A stretch of 64,000 nucleotides of DNA. It comes from Shewanella donghaensis (GTDB taxonomy: Bacteria; Pseudomonadota; Gammaproteobacteria; Enterobacterales; Shewanellaceae). The stretch's first letter is position 1. Every line of letters starts with the position of its first letter. Where the stretch lies: assembly GCF_007567505.1 (NCBI RefSeq), contig NZ_CP041783.1:4712001-4776000 (forward strand), in the 5' to 3' direction. The position numbers were made by a program, and so were the translations under genes. The notes under the pieces were generated by a model, which saw nothing but the letters and a program-made list of their open reading frames with translations, was not told the origin of the DNA and did no database searches. This document shows positions 10,101 to 18,871 of the stretch, piece after piece.

Positions 10101-13100
10101 TCGGCTGTTAGACCTGAAGCGACAGGTGCCACTTGAGTTGCAGTTGCTGACGCAGTAGCAGAACCAACTGGTAACTTAGAGTTCATATAAGAAACGATTT
10201 CACCAAGGGTACGGCACTCAGCTAAATCTTCTGGGTTAAGCTCAGGTAAGCCTGGTAGCTCATCTTGAACAGTCCCTAAAATCTCAACACGTTTTATAGA
10301 GTCGATGCCTAAGTCTGCTTCCATATCCATGCTAAGTTCTAGCATTTCTGTTGGGTAACCTGTCTTCTCTGCAACAACTGACATCATCGTGCTTTGAACT
10401 TGCTCAGCACTTAAACCTGAAGCTACTGGTGCAACTTGAGCTGCAGGCGCTGACACAACAGTAGGCGCAGCACTAACCGCTGGTAGCTTGCTGTTCATAT
10501 AATCAACGATTTCGCCAAGGGTACGACACTCAGCTAGATCTTCTGGGTTAAGTTCAGGTAAGCCTGGTAGCTCATCTTGTACTGTGCCTAAAATCTCAAC
10601 ACGTTTGATCGAATCAATACCTAAATCCGCTTCCATATCCATGCTAAGTTCTAGCATTTCAGTTGGGTAACCGGTTTTTTCAGCAACAACCTTCATCATT
10701 GTATTTTGAACTTCTTCAGCACTTAAACCTGAAGCTACTGGTGCGGCAGAAACTGCTGGTGCAGAGTTCATAGCGCCTGCAGCTGGCAGTTTAGAGCCTT
10801 CAGCGGGTAGCTTAGAGTTCATATAAGCTACGATTTCGCCAAGGGTACGACATTCAGCTAAATCTTCAGGGTTAAGTTCAGGTAAGCCTGGTAGCTCATC
10901 TTGTACTGTGCCTAAAATCTCAACACGTTTGATTGAGTCGATGCCTAAGTCTGCTTCCATATCCATGCTAAGTTCTAGCATTTCTGTTGGGTAACCGGTT
11001 TTTTCAGCAACAACCTTCATCATTGTATTTTGAACTTCTTCAGCACTTAAACCTGAAGCTACTGGTGCGGCAGAAACTGCTGGTGCAGAGTTCATAGCGC
11101 CTGCGGCTGGCAGTTTAGAGCCTTCAGCGGGTAGCTTAGAGTTCATGTAGTCAACGATTTCGCCAAGGGTACGACACTCTGCTAAATCTTCTGGGTTAAG
11201 TTCAGGCAAGCCTGGTAGCTCGTCTTGTACTGTACCTAAAATCTCAACACGCTTGATTGAATCAATACCTAAATCGGCTTCCATATCCATGCTAAGTTCT
11301 AGCATTTCAGTTGGGTAACCGGTTTTTTCAGCAACCACTTCTAGCATGGTATTCAATACTGTTTCAGCGGATAAACCTGTAGCTACAGAAGAAGCAACTG
11401 GCGCAGCTGAAGCTGTAACGGCTCCTGCTGTTGGTAGCTTAGAGTTCATATAGTCAACGATTTCGCCAAGGGTACGACACTCAGCTAAATCTTCTGGGCT
11501 AAGCTCAGGTAAACCTGGTAGCTCATCTTGTACTGTACCTAAAATCTCAACGCGCTTGATTGAATCGATACCTAAATCCGCTTCCATATCCATGCTAAGT
11601 TCTAGCATTTCAGTTGGGTAACCGGTTTTTTCAGCAACGACTTCTAGCATGGTTTGCAATACTTTTTCAGCAGACAAACCTGCTGGAGCAGCTTGAAGCG
11701 TGGCAACAGGCGCAACAGGCGTCGGTACAGAGATAGGTTCTGCAGTAACAGTTCTTGCTGGCGCTAATGCAGCAGTTACCGTTTTGCTTTCTACAGCAGC
11801 TCGAATTACAGGAACTTGAGTTACTGGCGCTTGAGGAATAGCTGCTTGAGCAATAGGCGCTACCGGTGCCGGAGTCACTGCAGGAGCTTGTACTTGAGTA
11901 GGCGCTTGAGTTGCGACTATCTGTTGAACAGCCTGCTTCTGAACAGGTAATGCAGAGCCTGTTAACATTGAAAGTGCAGACTGGCTAGAATGTGCTTGCT
12001 GCTCTAAGAACAATGTATGGCTTTGTAGTGTTTGTGCTTGATGCTGGTGGAATAGCTCCATTGAGCGTTGTAAGCTCTCAGGAATAGCGAGTCCTGCAGC
12101 AGCCATTTTGCTTTGCTCTGCCATAAGGTGAGTAAAGGTATCACCATATTGCTGAGGAATGGCTAAGAATTGCTGATGTAAGTTTGCCGCTTGCTGCTGA
12201 GCATTGAAAAATGCTTCTACGCTACTAGTACTGGCAACTTGCTGAACGGGTTGGCTGTTCATCGTCGATGTCTGAGCTTGAGATTGAACTTGGGTATTCG
12301 TTGCCGCTTGCGCTGGCACGACTTGAGTTCCAGCAACTTCAATATATTCTGTTTTGATCACTTCTTTTTCCACAATCTTTTCTACTATTTTCTCAACGGG
12401 TTTTTCAACAATCTTCTCAACGATGGTTTCAACCACTTTTGATGTTACTTGACCTGTCGCTAATGATTTTTCCATTTTGGCGCGAGTACTGGCACTAATA
12501 TGGTTAGAGGCAGTCAATTTAACATTCATGCCTTTTGGCTTAGCAGGAGCGGCAATGTCAGCTTGGTATGGATCAATCTCAGTCAACGGTGCGCCCAATA
12601 CACTTAACTGTATTGCTGCAATACGAAGCTGTGTATCACTATTACCTTTAGGATTCGGGTTTATGCTGACAACAGATACTGACTCAGCTTTATCTCCCAA
12701 TGTGGCTTGTACCAGTTTTTGAAGAATGTTCTTAGGACCGAATTCAACAAATACACGTGCACCCGCGTCATACATATTATTTAGCTGATCAGTAAAGCGA
12801 ACTGATTGCAGCATATGTTGCTTGAATGCCGCTTTAATTGATTTAGCATCTGTTGGGTGTTGCTCACCGGTGGCATTTGAGAACAAGGCCACTTTACTTG
12901 CACTAAATTTGGCTTTATCAATCGCTTTAGCAAAGGGCTTTTGTGCATGACCCACAAGCGGAGTATGGAAGGCGCCAGACACTGGCAGCGCAATCGCTTT
13001 AAAGCCTAATGCGCTAATGGCTTTAGCCGCAGCTGCGCAACTTTCAGTAGGCCCCGCAATAACAAGCTGAGTCGCTGAGTTGAAGTTAGCCACTTTTACG

Positions 13101-15454
13101 CCATCAAAATCACTGATACAGCTTTCTAATTTTGCGATATTGTCAGCATTGGCCGCGTCAGCATCATTTGCTGGCAAGATAATGGCGTACATGGTGCCTT
13201 TATCAAGTGCATTACCGTCTTTATCAACCGCAGATGCTGCCATTGATTCACCGCGTGCAAATGATAGTTGGTAGTAGTCATCATTAGAGATAACACCCGC
13301 TGCACATAATGCAGAAAGCTCACCAAAGCTGTGACCTGCAAACATGTCGGCAGCAAATCCAGATTGAGTGAATAGCTGATATTGACTCATGCTGACGACA
13401 CCAATCGCGCTTTGGGCGTTGTCAGTGCTCGTCAGTAACGCTGCTTGCGCCTCTTTATCTGCTTTTTCAAATGCAGGGATTGGGAATAATACTTGTGAAA
13501 GCGGCGTTTTGTTAAAGCTAGCGAAGACTTTATCAGCCTTGTTAAGCTGCTGACGCATTTCAGGGAAATGACAAGCGACTTCAATACCCATGTTTAAGTA
13601 TTGAGAACCTTGGCCTGCAAATAAGGCTGCAACTTTAGCTGACTTGTTACCTTTAGCTGCAGTATTAATTAAAGCGGCTGAGCGGTAGCTAGTGCCTGAA
13701 GGCAATTGCCAAGCATCACTGTTTTGGCTTTCAAGCTGTTTTAATGCTAATTGTAATTGAGCCGTTAGCTCAACTAAATTAGCTGCAACTAGGCCTAAAC
13801 GTGGCGCACTTGCATCTAAAGTTCTAACGGCATATTGCTTAGCAATACGGGTTAGTTCAGCTTGAGCAATGCTGGTGTTGTCAGTATCAGTCAGCTTAGC
13901 AATGCTTGTGATTAACGCGCTAACTTCAGTTTGAAGTGCCGCTTTACTGTCTGCGCTAATTAACACACTTTGGGCAACTTGGCGTTGACGGTATTTAGCA
14001 TCACGAGCATGTTCAGCGCTGTATTCTTCAAGCACCATATGGAAGTTAGTTCCACCAAAACCAAATGAGCTAATACCAGCGCGGCGCGGTGTACCGTCTG
14101 TACGAGGCATCCAAGGGCGGGTTTCTGTATTTAAGAAAAACGGCGAGTCTTCAACGTTCAGTTTTGGATTAGGCTTAGAGATATTAATACTGGGTGGCAG
14201 CACTTTATGGTGCAATGCCAGTGCAGCTTTAATCACACCCGCAGTACCTGCAGTAGATTTTGTGTGACCCACTTGAGATTTAACAGAACCTAATGCAATG
14301 TGCTGCTTAGTGTCAGAGCCTTCACTGAATACTGAGCTTAAGCCCTTAAATTCAGCAGCATCACCTGCAGCAGTACCTGTACCATGTGCTTCAATTAAGC
14401 CAACAGTGTGAGGCTCAAAACCAGCATCATCATAAGCACGCTTTAATGCTTTTGCTTGGCCTTCTGGGCGAGGTGCATAAATAGATTTGAATTTACCATC
14501 TGATGACGCGCCCACACCTTTAATAACAGAATAGATTCTATCACCATCACGCTCAGCATCTTCAAGACGCTTCAGCGCAACCATGCCGATACCTTCACCG
14601 ATCATCATACCTTTTGAATCAATATCAAATGGTTGAATGGTTTCGTTAGTGGTAAACGCAGGCGTTTTAGAGAAACTCATATACATAGATGGTGAGTTAT
14701 CAGTACACACACCACCCGTGATCATCATTTCACTGCGGCCTTCAACAAGTTCTGTTAGTGCCATACGCATCGCGGCAAGTGAACCTGCACATGCTGCATC
14801 AACAACACAGTTCATTCCACCTAAGTCAAAACGGTTAGCAATACGACCTGCGATAACATTACCTAAAGAACCTGGGAATGAATTTTCTTCCCAGTGGATA
14901 TATTGGTCTTGGAATTTTTTGATCAACATATCAGTGTCAGCATCGCTTAAACCACTGCTTTGGAATACTTTTTTAAGTACAGGGTATTGTAAGCGACCAG
15001 TAAGGCTAGCGTTGATTTTTTGACCGCCACCCACACCCAGCGTAATACCGATTTTGTCAGTATCGTAGTCTTCAGTGATGCCTGCATCTGCCATCACTTC
15101 TTTAGCGATAACCAATGAAAGTAGTTGCGACGTATCAGTAAGCTCAAGGATATTTGGTGGTAAGCCAAATTCCATAGGGTTGAAGTCAACTTCTGGGATA
15201 AAGCCACCGCGTTTACAGTAGCTTTTATCTGGAGTTGATTTATCTGCATCGAAATAATCTTCTGGACGCCAATGTGTATCAGGTACTTCGGTAATCGCAT
15301 CGATTTTCTCACTGATTAAGTCCCAAAACTTATTCAGGTAACGCGAATTAGCAAAGATACTGGCCATGCCGACAATAGCGATTGGCATATCTTTAAGACG
15401 TTTATTGAGTCGTTTATCTTCAACTAACTCTTGTGGGGTTGGTTCTTGGCTCAT
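7157..15454 (-). CDS. pfaA: PUFA synthase subunit PfaA (KS-AT-6xACP-KR-DH)
   Basis: Largest subunit of the EPA synthase, 2765 aa. Domains by approximate residue: ketosynthase with CVVDAACAGS (~220); malonyl acyltransferase with GHSFGE (~706) and AFHTP; a charged VEK-repeat stretch (~1015-1040) followed by a long Gln/Ala/Pro linker; six near-identical acyl carrier domains with phosphopantetheine Ser in GIDSIKR (~1296 to 1818); a ketoreductase with VLVTGGAKG (~2150); and a C-terminal PKS-type dehydratase-like hot-dog with HCIAGNPVLP, matching HxxxGxxxxP (~2485). The ATG start overlaps the pfaR stop (ATGA) and has GGAGA upstream. The ACPs need PfaE for activation; pfaE lies about 3.4 kb away on the other strand. 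Confidence 0.97.
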   Translation of the reverse strand: MSQEPTPQELVEDKRLNKRLKDMPIAIVGMASIFANSRYLNKFWDLISEKIDAITEVPDTHWRPEDYFDADKSTPDKSYCKRGGFIPEVDFNPMEFGLPPNILELTDTSQLLSLVIAKEVMADAGITEDYDTDKIGITLGVGGGQKINASLTGRLQYPVLKKVFQSSGLSDADTDMLIKKFQDQYIHWEENSFPGSLGNVIAGRIANRFDLGGMNCVVDAACAGSLAAMRMALTELVEGRSEMMITGGVCTDNSPSMYMSFSKTPAFTTNETIQPFDIDSKGMMIGEGIGMVALKRLEDAERDGDRIYSVIKGVGASSDGKFKSIYAPRPEGQAKALKRAYDDAGFEPHTVGLIEAHGTGTAAGDAAEFKGLSSVFSEGSDTKQHIALGSVKSQVGHTKSTAGTAGVIKAALALHHKVLPPSINISKPNPKLNVEDSPFFLNTETRPWMPRTDGTPRRAGISSFGFGGTNFHMVLEEYSAEHARDAKYRQRQVAQSVLISADSKAALQTEVSALITSIAKLTDTDNTSIAQAELTRIAKQYAVRTLDASAPRLGLVAANLVELTAQLQLALKQLESQNSDAWQLPSGTSYRSAALINTAAKGNKSAKVAALFAGQGSQYLNMGIEVACHFPEMRQQLNKADKVFASFNKTPLSQVLFPIPAFEKADKEAQAALLTSTDNAQSAIGVVSMSQYQLFTQSGFAADMFAGHSFGELSALCAAGVISNDDYYQLSFARGESMAASAVDKDGNALDKGTMYAIILPANDADAANADNIAKLESCISDFDGVKVANFNSATQLVIAGPTESCAAAAKAISALGFKAIALPVSGAFHTPLVGHAQKPFAKAIDKAKFSASKVALFSNATGEQHPTDAKSIKAAFKQHMLQSVRFTDQLNNMYDAGARVFVEFGPKNILQKLVQATLGDKAESVSVVSINPNPKGNSDTQLRIAAIQLSVLGAPLTEIDPYQADIAAPAKPKGMNVKLTASNHISASTRAKMEKSLATGQVTSKVVETIVEKIVEKPVEKIVEKIVEKEVIKTEYIEVAGTQVVPAQAATNTQVQSQAQTSTMNSQPVQQVASTSSVEAFFNAQQQAANLHQQFLAIPQQYGDTFTHLMAEQSKMAAAGLAIPESLQRSMELFHQHQAQTLQSHTLFLEQQAHSSQSALSMLTGSALPVQKQAVQQIVATQAPTQVQAPAVTPAPVAPIAQAAIPQAPVTQVPVIRAAVESKTVTAALAPARTVTAEPISVPTPVAPVATLQAAPAGLSAEKVLQTMLEVVAEKTGYPTEMLELSMDMEADLGIDSIKRVEILGTVQDELPGLPELSPEDLAECRTLGEIVDYMNSKLPTAGAVTASAAPVASSVATGLSAETVLNTMLEVVAEKTGYPTEMLELSMDMEADLGIDSIKRVEILGTVQDELPGLPELNPEDLAECRTLGEIVDYMNSKLPAEGSKLPAAGAMNSAPAVSAAPVASGLSAEEVQNTMMKVVAEKTGYPTEMLELSMDMEADLGIDSIKRVEILGTVQDELPGLPELNPEDLAECRTLGEIVAYMNSKLPAEGSKLPAAGAMNSAPAVSAAPVASGLSAEEVQNTMMKVVAEKTGYPTEMLELSMDMEADLGIDSIKRVEILGTVQDELPGLPELNPEDLAECRTLGEIVDYMNSKLPAVSAAPTVVSAPAAQVAPVASGLSAEQVQSTMMSVVAEKTGYPTEMLELSMDMEADLGIDSIKRVEILGTVQDELPGLPELNPEDLAECRTLGEIVSYMNSKLPVGSATASATATQVAPVASGLTAEQVQSTMMSVVAEKTGYPTEMLELSMDMEADLGIDSIKRVEILGTVQDELPGLPELNPEDLAECRTLGEIVDYMNSKLSAAGAMNSAAATNSAPQVATTSSDLATDLPPHQEVALKKLPAADKLVDCFSKEACIVINDDGHNAGVLAEKLTATGLTVAVIRSPESVTSAQSPLSSDIKSYNLTAVNDEAISDVIAQISKAHKVAGFVHLQPQLATTNNVMPLSDAGFVAVEQAFLMAKHLQKSFTELAKTERVSFMTVSRIDGGFGYLNTNELATAELNQAALSGLSKTLSHEWPTVFCRALDIAPSFEAVDLADAVIAELFDVNAVNEIVEVGISSEGRHTLTATTTAKTRYQTTTLDSNDTVLVTGGAKGVTFECALTLAKQTKSHFILAGRSQHLATDLPTWAQGKQAKELKAAAIGFIQSQGNKPTPKQIDALVWPITSSLEIDRALAAFTEVGASAEYISMDVSSDDAIKQSLSAFKSITGIIHGAGVLADKHIQDKTLAELGRVYGTKVTGFAGIINAIDASKLKLVAMFSSAAGFYGNTGQSDYSMSNEILNKTALQLANNYPQAKVMSFNWGPWDGGMVSSALKKMFVERGVYVIPLDKGANLFAHSLLSETGVQMLIGSSMQGSDSSEQATGSAVKKLNADSALNAESSLTLSFLNTVSNSATAADKPRSLSIVRVLNPVAMPFIEDHCIAGNPVLPTVCAIQWMRETAQKLCGLPVSTKDYKLLKGIIFESAQPQELTLQLTETAEGLKALISSRVLDGNSDANALLRPQYQANLIVNSALLNEVAITATDKIAHLASIIDNVKNNQAISTDSELYSNGSLFHGPRLQGIKQVLVANDSQLICKVTLPKVEQTDCLGFEAQLEFGGSQAFAEDLLLQAMLVWARIKHDAASLPSTIGELTTYAPFTSNDQGYLVLNVVKSTSRSLTANIALYHEDGRLSCTMTAAKTTISKSLNEAFLAPAKAIADLQESV
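9868..11690 (-). repeat. Six tandem ACP-coding repeats inside pfaA
   Basis: The modification-site codons (GIDSIKR) fall near 11565, 11260, 10936, 10612, 10300 and 9998, giving unit spacings of about 304, 324, 324, 312 and 302 bp. The ACP cores are almost invariant; differences sit in the linkers. ACP3 and ACP4 share the same preceding linker (PAEGSKLPAAGAMNSAPAV) and are near-identical in DNA, with a 324-bp offset, which points to a recent duplication of one unit. Confidence 0.95.
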
Positions 15455-16308
15455 TTTGAGTCTCCATTGTTCAGCTCATCCATAGCTGAATTATTTGTAG
15501 AGTGTGCCGCTCCCGATGCGTGCATGGTTTTTGCGCCAGGGAAGCGAGCTAAAAAGGTGTGGTAATTTTTTACAAGTAACTTTCTTAAGTGAAACGGGCC
15601 GTGCTTTAACACATAAGCGATATAGCGATTGGTCGCTTGTGTATGGCTGTCTTGATAGATATCTAAATAAACCCAGTCGGTTGCAAAATCAACCCCGAGT
15701 AATATTGAGTAGCTGTGTTCTTTGGTGAGCTGAGGCGGAATGGTAAGGGATACCACTTGCACCACATTTTCTTGCGTGGCCTCAGGCAGTGATAAGGTTT
15801 TTGCTAATGTTTCTGGATTTAAAGTGTAAGTCGCTACATCTGTACCTTGAACAATAGGCAGCTGATTAAAATAGCGCTCTGGTACGTAAGGACTTTCAAA
15901 TTCATCGAGCTTTGATACGCCATAGCGTTTTAAGCAGCGGGCAAGTCCCGAGCGAGAAACATCTTTATTAATAAATTGCTGGGTTATTTTTAGCAATCTG
16001 TCCAACGGCATTTTGAGTTGATAGCGCAGGCCAACAACAACATATTCTTCCATTGGCGATAATGTGGTTTTTAAGTGGTGGGGCGTATTAGGTGTGTCAC
16101 TGATAGAGTCGCGCTTACGCCATTTCCTTACAGTTGCTTCGGAAATATTAAGAATTTTAGCTAACTGACTGACCGTGAAATCCGACGTTTGAATGAACTG
16201 ACGCATTTCTGGTGTGGTAGTAGCATTACGGTGGCGGACTACTGACGTACTGGTGTTCGCAGTCACTGACTTTTTAGTCACCGTTTTTGATATTTGTTCT
16301 ACTGTCAT
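15451..16308 (-). CDS. pfaR: PfaR-type regulator, IS481-transposase-like
   Basis: 285 aa, first gene of the pfa operon; its stop overlaps the pfaA start (ATGA). PfaR is described as an activator of pfa genes in related bacteria, which supports the name by position. The N-terminal helix-turn-helix is VSQLAKILNISEATVRKWRK (~45-70), followed by a second HTH-like block with LSPMEEYVVVGLR and VSRSGLARCLKRYGVSKL. The C-terminal half (GVDFATDWVYLDIYQD, then PFHLRKLLVKNYHTF) aligns from memory with the integrase core of IS481-family transposases (IDRATRWVY, then KVLTDNGKEF). The second catalytic Asp region reads VKNY and the third acidic residue is not evident. It is probably a domesticated, catalytically dead transposase acting as a DNA-binding protein. 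No strong SD is seen before the ATG. Confidence 0.85.
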   Translation of the reverse strand: MTVEQISKTVTKKSVTANTSTSVVRHRNATTTPEMRQFIQTSDFTVSQLAKILNISEATVRKWRKRDSISDTPNTPHHLKTTLSPMEEYVVVGLRYQLKMPLDRLLKITQQFINKDVSRSGLARCLKRYGVSKLDEFESPYVPERYFNQLPIVQGTDVATYTLNPETLAKTLSLPEATQENVVQVVSLTIPPQLTKEHSYSILLGVDFATDWVYLDIYQDSHTQATNRYIAYVLKHGPFHLRKLLVKNYHTFLARFPGAKTMHASGAAHSTNNSAMDELNNGDSK

Positions 16309-16668
16309 TTAGAAAATACTGCTGTCATTAAGGTGTAACCTTTATCTGATTTTTTAATGCCGTATAACCTGATGGGACTTACAAAGATTAACAATCGTTA
16401 ATCTTGTTAAACGTTGTTTAAACCCAATTGAGCAAGCAGAGTACATGAGGTTTCGGGTCGATACAATCACCCGAGACTGAATAATCACAGCTCCGACCAT
16501 ATTTAGCTAACACTTGTAAGCTGAGTTCGCTATTTGTTATAAAAAATAATTGGTGAGTTAAAGAATGATCTAGGTCAATTATTGCACTTTGTTGCAGCTT
16601 TATACTGAATGTAATAGCTCTAAGAGCTGGTATGGATTGAATGATATAAGTGATAAAGGGAGGCCACT
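16309..16668. promoter_or_regulatory. Divergent intergenic region between pfaR and the EF-G-like gene
   Basis: This 360-bp region must hold the promoter of the pfaRABC operon (leftward) and that of the EF-G-like gene (rightward). A TATACT at 16601-16606 could be a rightward -10 element, but no good -35 stands at the right distance. I could not define the pfa promoter or a PfaR operator by eye. Confidence 0.5.
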
Positions 16669-18699
16669 ATGGCTGAATTCACGACTGAGAAAATCCGCAA
16701 TTTGGCTGTATTGGGTCATACCAACGCAGGTAAATCGTCATTAATTGAAGCATTGTTATTTAGTGCTAATGCAATAACCTTAAAAGGGAGGGTCGATAAG
16801 GGCACAAATCATGCTGATTTCACTGCCCAAGAAAAATCCCACCGCCATAGTCTAGAGCCTTCATTTCTTAATCTTGATTTCCAACATCACCATATCAATC
16901 TCATCGATACCCCTGGTTTACCTGACTTTATTGGACGAGCGCTATTACCGCTGCCAGGAGTCGAGTCAGTATTATTGGTGGTGAATGCTGCAACAGGTAT
17001 TGAATCGGTGACTAAAAGAGCTTTCAAAGCCGCTCGGGCGCAAGGTAAAGCAGTCATTATTGCCATTAATCATTTAGACGGAAATGAAGCCTTAGTGTCT
17101 GACGTCATGATGGATATTCAACAACAATTTGGTCATCGTTGTTTGCCGGTCAATTTACCGAGTGCTAATGGCGATGATGTGGTTGATTGTTATTTCGATG
17201 GTGACCTAATGACTAAAACATTGTTCAGTGATCTCCAAAGTGCGCGCGATGAGTTGGTTGATACGGTACTTGAAGAAGATGACAAGCTCATGGAGCTGTA
17301 TTTAGATCAAGGCGACTCATTAACGACCGAACAATTGCATGCGCCGCTAGAAGTGGCATTGCGCATGGGTCATTTAGTGCCAGTGTGTTTTACCAGCGCC
17401 GAACAAGACATTGGTATTAGCTCATTATTGCAATTGTTGATCAAACTGATGCCAAGCCCACTGGAAGCTAACCCTCCACAATTTATTAAAGGTTTTGCTG
17501 AAAATGCACAGCCTATCGATGTGAACCAACGTGCTGACGACCATGTACTTGCCCATATTTTTAGAGTGTCGATAGATCCTTTCTTAGGTCGTATGGGGGT
17601 ATTTCGTTTATACCAAGGGACTATTGAGATAGGAATGAAGTTGTTTATTGGCCATGGGCGTAAACCTTTTAAAGTCACCAATATTCTTAAGTTACAAGGG
17701 GATCAACATACCAGTGTTAATCAAGCTGTTCCTGGTGATATCTGTGCCATCGCAAAAATAGAAGAATTAGAAGTCGGTGCAGTATTGCATGACAGCCATG
17801 ATGAAGATGAGTTTCATCTACCAGAGTTTAGCTTGCCAAAACCTATTTTTGGCTTAGCCGTATCGGCTAAGCGCCGAGGTGATGAACAGAAAATATCTGA
17901 AGTGTTACATAAGCTGGTGGCAGAAGACCCGAGTTTACAAATTTCCCGTAATGAAGCTGAAGGGCAAACTGTGCTACAAGGACAAGGGGATTTACATCTG
18001 CAAATCGCTTTAGAAAAGGCGCAGAAGCTATTTAATATAGATATGGAAACCGAGACGCCAGCGATTGCCTACCGTGAAACCATACTCGGTGAGGCGAGTT
18101 TTCGCTATCGTCATAAAAAACAGTCCGGTGGTTCTGGGCAATTTGGTGAAGTTGAACTTAAAGTTGAACCGCTTAAACGAGGTCAAGGATTTGAGTTCGT
18201 CAGTCACGTTGTTGGCGGCAGTGTGCCGACTCAATATATTCCTGCTGTCGAAAAGGGCATTAAAGAGGCCATGGTTGAAGGTGAGTTAGGTGGTTTTCCT
18301 GTGCAGGACATTAGAGTCACGGTTCTAGATGGTAAGCATCATAGTGTCGACTCAAAAGAAATAGCTTTTGTTATGGCGGGTAAAAAAGCCTTTATTGAAG
18401 CGGTAAAGCTTGCCCAACCGGTAATTTTAGAACCTATTGTTCAAATGAGTATTTGCGTTTCACAACATCATGTAGGGGACATTACCGCTGATATAAGCAG
18501 TGAAAGAGGCATGGTATGCGGAACTCAAGCTGATAGTAATGGCATGGTGACTGTTGAGGTTGAAGTCCCATTAGCCAATGTCAGTCACTATTCAACTAGA
18601 CTTAAATCGATGACCGGTGGCGAAGGTCAGTTTTCGATGAGCTTTAGTCGTTATGATGTGCAGCCTAAACAAGTCGTAAAGCCACTTGCTGTTAGTTAG
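16669..18699 (+). CDS. Elongation factor G-like GTPase
   Basis: 676 aa translational GTPase of the EF-G-like family (shorter than canonical EF-G, about 700 aa). GTP-binding motifs: P-loop GHTNAGKSS (~16-24), DTPG (~82) and a G4 motif reading NHLD instead of NKxD (~134). EF-G domains II-V follow, including GGSGQFGEVEL and the C-terminal SRYDVQP. GGGAGG precedes the ATG. It sits between pfaR and pfaE, in the same direction as pfaE but separated from it by a terminator. It is probably a paralogue rather than the housekeeping fusA, which would be next to rpsL/rpsG. Its role is unknown. Confidence 0.88.
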   Translation: MAEFTTEKIRNLAVLGHTNAGKSSLIEALLFSANAITLKGRVDKGTNHADFTAQEKSHRHSLEPSFLNLDFQHHHINLIDTPGLPDFIGRALLPLPGVESVLLVVNAATGIESVTKRAFKAARAQGKAVIIAINHLDGNEALVSDVMMDIQQQFGHRCLPVNLPSANGDDVVDCYFDGDLMTKTLFSDLQSARDELVDTVLEEDDKLMELYLDQGDSLTTEQLHAPLEVALRMGHLVPVCFTSAEQDIGISSLLQLLIKLMPSPLEANPPQFIKGFAENAQPIDVNQRADDHVLAHIFRVSIDPFLGRMGVFRLYQGTIEIGMKLFIGHGRKPFKVTNILKLQGDQHTSVNQAVPGDICAIAKIEELEVGAVLHDSHDEDEFHLPEFSLPKPIFGLAVSAKRRGDEQKISEVLHKLVAEDPSLQISRNEAEGQTVLQGQGDLHLQIALEKAQKLFNIDMETETPAIAYRETILGEASFRYRHKKQSGGSGQFGEVELKVEPLKRGQGFEFVSHVVGGSVPTQYIPAVEKGIKEAMVEGELGGFPVQDIRVTVLDGKHHSVDSKEIAFVMAGKKAFIEAVKLAQPVILEPIVQMSICVSQHHVGDITADISSERGMVCGTQADSNGMVTVEVEVPLANVSHYSTRLKSMTGGEGQFSMSFSRYDVQPKQVVKPLAVS

Positions 18700-18760
18700 C
18701 TTTTTATTTAGCTCTTTAATGAGTTTTTAATTAGCTTTTGAAATTAGCACATGTGTATCA

Positions 18761-18792
18761 GGGATAAATCTAACAAGGTTTATCCCTTTTTT
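18761..18792 (+). terminator. Intrinsic terminator after the EF-G-like gene
   Basis: An 8-bp stem (GGGATAAA / TTTATCCC) with a 10-nt loop is followed directly by a T run. It uncouples the EF-G-like gene from pfaE. Confidence 0.85.
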
Positions 18793-18871
18793 ATTGGGGC
18801 TACTGGATTCATTGCTATTCATATAAAAGCCATTTATTTAAAGGTTAATTATTCAAAGCTATAAATTAACT

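Noticed and set aside
14637..15023. 128-codon open frame antisense to pfaA
   Set aside because: It lies inside the highly conserved ketosynthase region of pfaA in the opposite strand, has no SD and no recognisable protein pattern.
16601..16606. TATACT as a strong sigma70 promoter for the EF-G-like gene
   Set aside because: The nearest -35-like TTGCAC is only 13 bp upstream, too close for a normal promoter.
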